Assembly: GCA_025934635.1 (NCBI GenBank)
Contig: JAICWX010000329.1
Span: forward strand, 1-9,525
Length of the DNA stretch: 9,525 bases
DNA from: Streptosporangiaceae bacterium
GTDB lineage: Bacteria > Actinomycetota > Actinomycetes > Streptosporangiales > Streptosporangiaceae
Reading direction: 5' to 3'
Shown here: piece by piece, positions 6,341 to 9,525 of the stretch
Position numbering within the stretch: position 1 is the first letter of the stretch
Layout of the letters: the number at the start of each line of letters is the position of its first letter
Position numbers and translations under genes: made by a program
The notes under the pieces: generated by a model
Told to the model about the DNA's origin: nothing
The model's database searches: none
Seen by the model: the letters and a program-made list of their open reading frames with translations, nothing else

Positions 6341-6808
6341 TCAATCTCCGGGACTGGGGTCCTGCATGACGAACCGGTCGGAGCCTGCGTGGCAGCGGGG
6401 GCACCGGGACGGCGGGTGCTGGCCGCGGGCGGCCTCGCCGCAGATCTGGCACACCCATTCGGTGGTCAGCAGCGCTACCACGTCGCCGCGGCTGACGATC
6501 CCGGCCAGCCGCTGACCGCTGGTCACCGGCACCCGCCGGATCCGCCGCTCGACCAGCAGGTGCCGCACATCCTCCACATCGGTGTCCTCGGTGACGGTGA
6601 TCACCGAGCCGGTCATCACCTCACGCGCCGTCTCCCCGCTGCGGGCGAGCAGGTCATACTCGCTGACCAGGCCGATGACCGCGCCGTCCGCGTCGGTCAC
6701 CGGGACGCCGCTGATCCGGTTGTCCCGCAGCAGGCCCGCGACGGCCAGGACCGGGGTGTCCGGGGTGACGGTGACCACCCGGGTGGTCATGATCTCCTTG
6801 ACCTTCAC
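6341..6808 (-). CDS. CBS-pair protein with C-terminal rubredoxin-like cysteine ribbon
   Basis: A 155-residue soluble protein with two CBS motifs forming one Bateman module: CBS1 at about 7-56 (V-V-T-V-T-P-D-T-P-V, N-R-I-S-G-V-P-V-T-D-A-D-G, G-L-V-S-E-Y-D-L) and CBS2 at about 64-115 (S-V-I-T-V-T-E-D-T-D-V, R-I-R-R-V-P-V-T, G-I-V-S-R-G-D-V). Bateman modules bind AMP/ATP or related ligands and report energy state. A four-cysteine ribbon follows at 120-139: C-Q-I-C ... P-S-R-C-P-R-C-H, like the rubredoxin knuckles at the end of rubrerythrins, expected to hold Zn or Fe. I chose the GTG at 6808 because it overlaps the gap stop (GTGA) and gives the canonical opening V-K-V-K-E-I-M-T. The frame is open upstream to 6889 but overlaps gap. 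Its place between gap and pdhA suggests it regulates or senses for this energy operon; that is inference. Confidence 0.88.
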   Translation of the reverse strand: MKVKEIMTTRVVTVTPDTPVLAVAGLLRDNRISGVPVTDADGAVIGLVSEYDLLARSGETAREVMTGSVITVTEDTDVEDVRHLLVERRIRRVPVTSGQRLAGIVSRGDVVALLTTEWVCQICGEAARGQHPPSRCPRCHAGSDRFVMQDPSPGD

Positions 6809-7830
6809 GGCCGGACCTGGCTCAGATCGGGCGCAGGCAAGCCGAGAGACGTGAACGCCTCCCGGATCATCTGGCAGGTGAACCCCCACTCGTTGTCGTA
6901 CCAGCTCATGACCTTGACCAGGACCCCGTCCACCACCTTGGTCATCGCCGCGTCCACTACCGAGGCCCGCGGGTCGCCGATGATGTCGGCGGAGACCACC
7001 GGGTCTTCGGCGACCCCGAGGATCCTGCGGTACCGGTCGCCGGACGCTTCTTCCCGGAAGGCGTCGTTGACCTCCTCGCGGGCGACGGGGCGGGCGGTGA
7101 CGGCCGTGACGTCGGCGATGGACCCGACCGGGATCGGGACCCGGATGGCGACCCCGTCGAACTTCCCGGCCAGGGCGGGCAGGGCCTTGATGGTGGCGAG
7201 GGCGGCGCCGGTGGAGGCCGGGAGCATGTTGGCGGCGCCGGCCCGGCCGCGCCGGAAGTCCTTGCCCGGCCCGTCGATCAGCTGCTGGGAGGAGGTGTAG
7301 GCGTGGACGGTGGTAATGATTGCCTGCCGGATGCCGAACCGGCGGTCAAGCACCTCGGCGACCGGGGTGATGCAGTTGGTGGTGCAACTCGCGCAGGAGA
7401 TCACCTGCTCCCCTGCCGGTGCCTGGTTCACCCCGTGCACCACGGTCGCCACCGTCTCGGTCCGCGCCGGGGCCGACAAGATCACCCGCCGCGCCCCGGC
7501 CGCCAGGTGCTTCTTCAGGTCCTTCTCGCGGCGGAAGGCACCGGTGCACTCCAGCACCAGATCCACGCCGAGGCCCCCCCAGGCCAGGCTGGCGGGATCC
7601 CGCTCGGCGAACACCGGCACGCGCCGCCCGCCGATGATCAGCGAGTCACCGGCTGCGGTTGCGGTCTTGTGCCAGCGCCCGTAGACGGTGTCGTATCGCA
7701 GCAGGTAGGCGAGGTTGTCCGGCGGGACCAGGTCGTTGACCGCTACCACCTTCGCGCCACCGAGGCCTTCGAGGATCTTAAGCGCCGCCCGGCCGATCCG
7801 CCCTAGGCCGTTGATCGCGATGTTCGCCAT
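6805..7830 (-). CDS. gap: Type I glyceraldehyde-3-phosphate dehydrogenase (phosphorylating)
   Basis: A 341-residue glycolytic enzyme converting glyceraldehyde 3-phosphate, phosphate and NAD+ to 1,3-bisphosphoglycerate. The NAD-binding N-terminus starts I-N-G-L-G-R-I-G-R (6-14), with N32-D33 at the end of beta-2, which favours NAD+ as does P188. Catalytic Cys149 lies in S-C-A-S-C-T-T-N-C and His176 in T-V-H-A-Y-T. The substrate-site segment R-A-G-A-A-N-M-L-P-A-S-T-G-A-A and the C-terminal W-Y-D-N-E-W-G-F are complete. Position 146, usually Asn in S-N-A-S-C, is Cys. The start is ATG 7830 with GGGGAGG at 7835-7841; the 77-codon upstream extension is not family-like. It is the first gene of the leftward operon, and its stop overlaps the CBS gene (GTGA). 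As an accessory operon member it is probably a second GAPDH beside the housekeeping copy, but that cannot be seen here. Confidence 0.95.
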   Translation of the reverse strand: MANIAINGLGRIGRAALKILEGLGGAKVVAVNDLVPPDNLAYLLRYDTVYGRWHKTATAAGDSLIIGGRRVPVFAERDPASLAWGGLGVDLVLECTGAFRREKDLKKHLAAGARRVILSAPARTETVATVVHGVNQAPAGEQVISCASCTTNCITPVAEVLDRRFGIRQAIITTVHAYTSSQQLIDGPGKDFRRGRAGAANMLPASTGAALATIKALPALAGKFDGVAIRVPIPVGSIADVTAVTARPVAREEVNDAFREEASGDRYRRILGVAEDPVVSADIIGDPRASVVDAAMTKVVDGVLVKVMSWYDNEWGFTCQMIREAFTSLGLPAPDLSQVRP

Positions 7831-8057
7831 GACGCCTCCCCACGGAGATCCTGCTACGTACCCGCCACCCGATAGCCATGGTCGTTCGGGGAGCCTGCAG
7901 ATTCCTTGCGGAGGAGGCGGTAGCGCAGGAACAGGTAAGGGGTAAGGGCCGCACTGGCGCGCGGTGAGCAGCTCGGCTTGTTCGGTGCGGTCGGGGAGCG
8001 GTTCTCGCCCGGCGACCAGCCCGGATCGGACGGTGTCCCCGCGGCCGGCACCGATGA
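7831..8057. other. Intergenic stretch upstream of gap; expected operon promoter, none clearly visible
   Basis: The leftward operon promoter should lie here. The only strong signal is the gap ribosome site, GGGGAGG at 7835-7841. No convincing -35/-10 pair was found on the - strand. A short inverted repeat GGAC-GGT-GTCC at 8028-8038 recalls a response-regulator half-site pair, but its spacer is 3 nt, so it does not fit the DosR consensus. Several open frames cross the stretch on both strands, and none resembles a known protein. Confidence 0.4.
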
Positions 8058-8345
8058 GCACCAGTCAACGCCGCGTATTTCCTCCTCGAGCCGAGCAGGC
8101 AGGACCTAGCCGAGATCGCCTATCTCGTCGATGCCGGGCGACTGCGGTCGATCGTGTCGCGGGTCCTGCCGCCGGCAGTCGACATCGGCGGTGCCCTGCT
8201 GTTCATCGCATTGGCGCTGCTGCTGGTAGCCGTCCGTGGCCCCCGGCGGACCGGTTGGCTCCTCGTCCTTTATCGGGCTCTGATCGTGATCGTGCTGGCG
8301 AGCATTCCTGTCGGACTGGTGCTCGCCGAACTCAGACCACGGTGA
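8058..8345 (+). pseudogene. Chimeric frame: C-terminal fragment of an MDR (quinone/zinc-type) oxidoreductase running into a two-helix membrane segment
   Basis: After a TGA at 8055-8057 the frame reads N-A-A-Y-F-L-L-E-P-S-R, then Q-D-L-A-E-I-A-Y-L-V-D-A-G-R-L-R and S-I-V-S-R-V-L-P. This is the typical C-terminal section of MDR-superfamily oxidoreductases (the Y/F-x-x-x-E-P-x ... L-x-x-L-V-D-A-G-x-L-R-P-V-V pattern). Instead of the expected P-L-x-x-A-x-x-A helix it switches at about 8170 to two hydrophobic helices (I-G-G-A-L-L-F-I-A-L-A-L-L-L-V-A-V; then W-L-L-V-L-Y-R through V-L-A-E-L), ending R-P-R at TGA 8343. A GTG at 8154 could start a 63-residue two-helix membrane protein, but no ribosome site precedes it. 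No upstream MDR remainder was recognised in any frame. Either a gene remnant fused by deletion, or a real small membrane protein downstream of MDR debris. The stop is followed by a strong hairpin. Confidence 0.5.
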
Positions 8346-8348
8346 CCG

Positions 8349-8386
8349 CGTCGGTGTGGTGCGCGCGCCCACGTACCACACCGACG
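8349..8386 (+). terminator. Strong hairpin: perfect 12-bp inverted repeat, no T-run
   Basis: CGTCGGTGTGGT (8349-8360) is exactly complementary to ACCACACCGACG (8375-8386). G-T, C-G and G-C pairs extend the stem inward, leaving an 8-nt loop. It begins 3 bp after the TGA of the membrane ORF and lies between that + strand frame and the - strand regulator end (8542), where a bidirectional terminator is expected. There is no T-tract, which is common for GC-rich actinobacterial terminators. An operator or mobile-element end is a less likely alternative. Confidence 0.6.
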
Positions 8387-8541
8387 GGAAGCGGCCGCGG
8401 CTTCAGCCCTCGGGTTGGCCTTTGACGAGGACTGGTGCGGGATCCTGAGCGTCGCAGACCGTAAATGCAGGATACGGCTCCACAAAGCGGGACCGGCCAG
8501 GACATGCGGTCCTTCATCGTGAACTAGCCCAGAAAGTACCG
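8387..8541. other. Intergenic stretch between convergent units; short inverted repeat only
   Basis: Nothing gene-like was recognised. An inverted repeat AGGAC-ATGCG-GTCCT at 8499-8513 lies 29 bp past the - strand regulator stop and could be a weak terminator stem of 5 bp. A 36-residue - strand open frame without a start is not identifiable. Confidence 0.35.
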
Positions 8542-9222
8542 CTAGGGCAGGGCCGATGCCTCACAGTAGCGGATGACCACGCAGCACCGGCCGTCCTGGG
8601 GGGCGAGGACTGCCTCACCCGTGCCCTGGCCGGTGCCCTCGAGCAACCCGTCGATCAGGTCGCGGTTAAGCCCGCATACGAGGTCAACATGGCTCTTCGC
8701 CAGCTGGTGGAACGGGCAGTTGCGCAGCACGATGTCACCGTTCTTTGTACGTGCCGGCTCATACCCGCACCCGCGTAGCGCCGTCTCCAGATCAGACCCG
8801 TCAGCCGCGGCGCGGCCGATCTGACGGGCAGCCCTGGCGGCCGCGGTGCGCACGGCACCGGTCGTATCGGCGGCCAGGGCCTCGGCGAGCACGCTGGCCA
8901 TCAGCAGGTAGCTGCGGGCCGGCACACTGACCGACAGCTCCCGGGCCGCGCGCACATAGTGCTTGGCCGGTCGGCCGACACCCGGCCCTCCGCACCCCTC
9001 GCGCCGGGCATACCCGGCGGCCTCGATCAGGCCCGATTCGGTCAGCTTGTCGAGGTGGTACGCGGCGAGGGTGCGGCCGATGCCCGCCGCTACGGCTGCC
9101 TCTTCCCGGGTCACCGGCTCGGACCGCGAGGTGACGTACTCATAGAGGTGCCGTCGCACCGGGTCCACGAGATTGCTCAGCGCCGCGAGGGCATCCAGCC
9201 CGCCGCCCTCGGTCGTGCTCAC
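8542..9222 (-). CDS. Winged-helix (ArsR/SufR-like) transcriptional regulator, cysteine-containing
   Basis: A 226-residue paralogue of the 1333-2052 regulator. The N-terminal winged helix spans about residues 15-90: D-P-V-R-R-H-L-Y-E-Y-V, E-E-A-A-V-A-A-G-I, the recognition helix R-T-L-A-A-Y-H-L-D-K-L, and a wing ending in G-R-P-A-K-H-Y. The C-terminal sensor part carries the family signature N-C169-P-F-H-Q-L-A-K-S-H, then L-V-C183-G-L-N, and a late C213-C214 in G-R-C-C-V-V. Compared with the other copy, the first of the four cysteines is replaced by Val165, so any metal or Fe-S site must use three cysteines plus His172/His178 or a doublet Cys. The GTG start at 9222 has a -10-like TAGATT 6 nt upstream and no usable ribosome site, which suggests a leaderless transcript. 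It diverges from the DoxX-like gene and probably controls that gene and itself; this is inferred from layout. Confidence 0.85.
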   Translation of the reverse strand: MSTTEGGGLDALAALSNLVDPVRRHLYEYVTSRSEPVTREEAAVAAGIGRTLAAYHLDKLTESGLIEAAGYARREGCGGPGVGRPAKHYVRAARELSVSVPARSYLLMASVLAEALAADTTGAVRTAAARAARQIGRAAADGSDLETALRGCGYEPARTKNGDIVLRNCPFHQLAKSHVDLVCGLNRDLIDGLLEGTGQGTGEAVLAPQDGRCCVVIRYCEASALP

Positions 9223-9312
9223 CCTCGGAATCTATCACTAATGATCCTTGACAAAAGGGTGCCATCGTAAGATTCTAAAAGTAATGGGTTTTATCGATAG
9301 AAGGAGCCTGTC
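9223..9312. promoter_or_regulatory. Divergent promoter region between the regulator and the DoxX-like gene
   Basis: This is AT-rich compared with its surroundings. Minus strand: TAGATT (9234-9229), 6 nt, then the GTG start, so leaderless. Plus strand: TTGACA at 9248-9253, with GATTCT (9271-9276) at 17-bp spacing as a possible -10, and a good ribosome site AAGGAG (9301-9306) 6 nt before ATG 9313. GAATCT (9228-9233) and AGATTC (9270-9275) form an inverted pair, one in each -10 region, and ATCA-CTAA-TGAT (9234-9245) is a small inverted repeat. These are candidate operators for the adjacent regulator. Confidence 0.6.
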
Positions 9313-9525
9313 ATGGCCACATCCGTCACGCGTCCACCTGTCACCCACCTCCTCGACAACGCCTGGGAGCGCAGCGTCCGCGAGCCGCCTTACGGCGCCT
9401 ACGTGCTGCTGCACATCGGGTATGTCGTGCTTCCCCTGTGGATGGGCATCGACAAGTTCGTCAAGGTCCTCAACCCGGACTGGCCGCATTACCTGGCCCC
9501 GTGGATCGTGAACCTGATACCGTTC
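9313..9525 (+). CDS. DoxX-like integral membrane protein, 3' end outside the window
   Basis: The first 71 residues of a membrane protein. After a short hydrophilic N-terminus (to about residue 28), a hydrophobic helix (Y-V-L-L-H-I-G-Y-V-V-L-P-L-W-M-G) leads into the D-K-F motif and N-P-D-W-P-H-Y-L-A-P-W-I-V-N-L-I-P-F. This first helix, the G-x-D-K-F motif and W-x-x-Y-L-A-P are the pattern of DoxX/DUF-type small four-helix membrane proteins; the precise family is a judgement by eye. Related proteins are linked to quinone or redox membranes in some organisms, but no function can be assigned here. ATG 9313 is supported by AAGGAG at 9301-9306. The gene is divergent from the SufR-like regulator over 90 bp, the usual arrangement of a repressor and its target. 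Confidence 0.65.
   Translation, partial: MATSVTRPPVTHLLDNAWERSVREPPYGAYVLLHIGYVVLPLWMGIDKFVKVLNPDWPHYLAPWIVNLIPF

Noticed and set aside
6809..6889. N-terminal extension of the CBS protein
   Set aside because: It lies inside gap; the GTG at 6808 gives the usual CBS opening and a GTGA coupling.
5368..7300. Long + strand open frames opposite pdhA, the CBS gene and gap
   Set aside because: Antisense shadows of strong genes in GC-rich DNA; Gly/Arg/Val-rich translation without motifs.
8028..8038. Possible DosR-type site GGAC-GGT-GTCC upstream of gap
   Set aside because: The spacer is 3 nt and the flanks do not fit the 20-bp DosR consensus; such half-sites are expected by chance at this GC content.
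7831..8061. N-terminal extension of GAPDH by 77 codons
   Set aside because: GAPDH begins at its conserved M-A-N-I-A-I-N-G with a strong ribosome site before ATG 7830; the extension has no domain character.
8387..8541. Open - strand frame of about 36 residues that looks protein-like (ending K-G-Q-P-E-G)
   Set aside because: No start codon, no ribosome site and no family recognised.
1..9525. CRISPR array, insertion sequence, integrase, tRNA/rRNA or toxin-antitoxin pair
   Set aside because: No regularly spaced repeats, transposase or integrase motifs, tRNA-like cloverleaf or small paired toxin/antitoxin frames were seen on either strand.

Overview
The window is very GC-rich. Its dense translationally coupled reading frames, FdxA-type ferredoxin and leaderless regulator promoters point to a high-GC actinomycete (Actinomycetota); genus cannot be read from the sequence. 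No rRNA, tRNA, CRISPR array or insertion sequence was recognised.

Left part, + strand (2-2052): the 3' end of a seven-iron ferredoxin gene (fdxA-like), a DsbA/FrnE-type thioredoxin-fold protein with a CPYS active site, and a winged-helix regulator with four C-terminal cysteines, SufR-like in style. The regulator appears to be transcribed from a leaderless promoter.

Centre, - strand (7830 down to 2063): a tightly packed operon in the order gap (GAPDH), a CBS-pair protein with a rubredoxin-like four-cysteine tail, pdhA (E1 alpha), pdhB (E1 beta), pdhC (E2), a truncated and apparently frameshifted transketolase C-terminal piece, and a DUF488 protein. Four junctions are 1-4 nt start/stop overlaps and the others are short gaps. 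The intact enzymes cover glyceraldehyde-3-phosphate oxidation and pyruvate conversion to acetyl-CoA. E3 (lipoamide dehydrogenase) is not in the window. The CBS protein could report adenylate state to this module, which is inference.

Right part (7831-9525): an intergenic stretch that must hold the operon promoter. It also contains a + strand open frame that starts like the C-terminal tail of a zinc-type/quinone oxidoreductase (MDR) and then becomes a two-helix membrane segment; its stop is followed by a perfect 12-bp hairpin. Next is a second regulator of the same family as the first, on the - strand, diverging from a DoxX-like membrane protein gene cut by the window end.

Overall this looks like a redox/energy accessory region: ferredoxin, thioredoxin-fold protein, two cysteine-bearing regulators, and a carbon-to-acetyl-CoA operon with a CBS sensor. 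Similar gene types occur in actinobacterial hypoxia/dormancy regulons, but no convincing DosR box was found. The best candidates for a second look are the decaying transketolase piece inside the operon, the CBS-rubredoxin fusion, the pair of leaderless SufR-like regulators and the chimeric MDR/membrane ORF.
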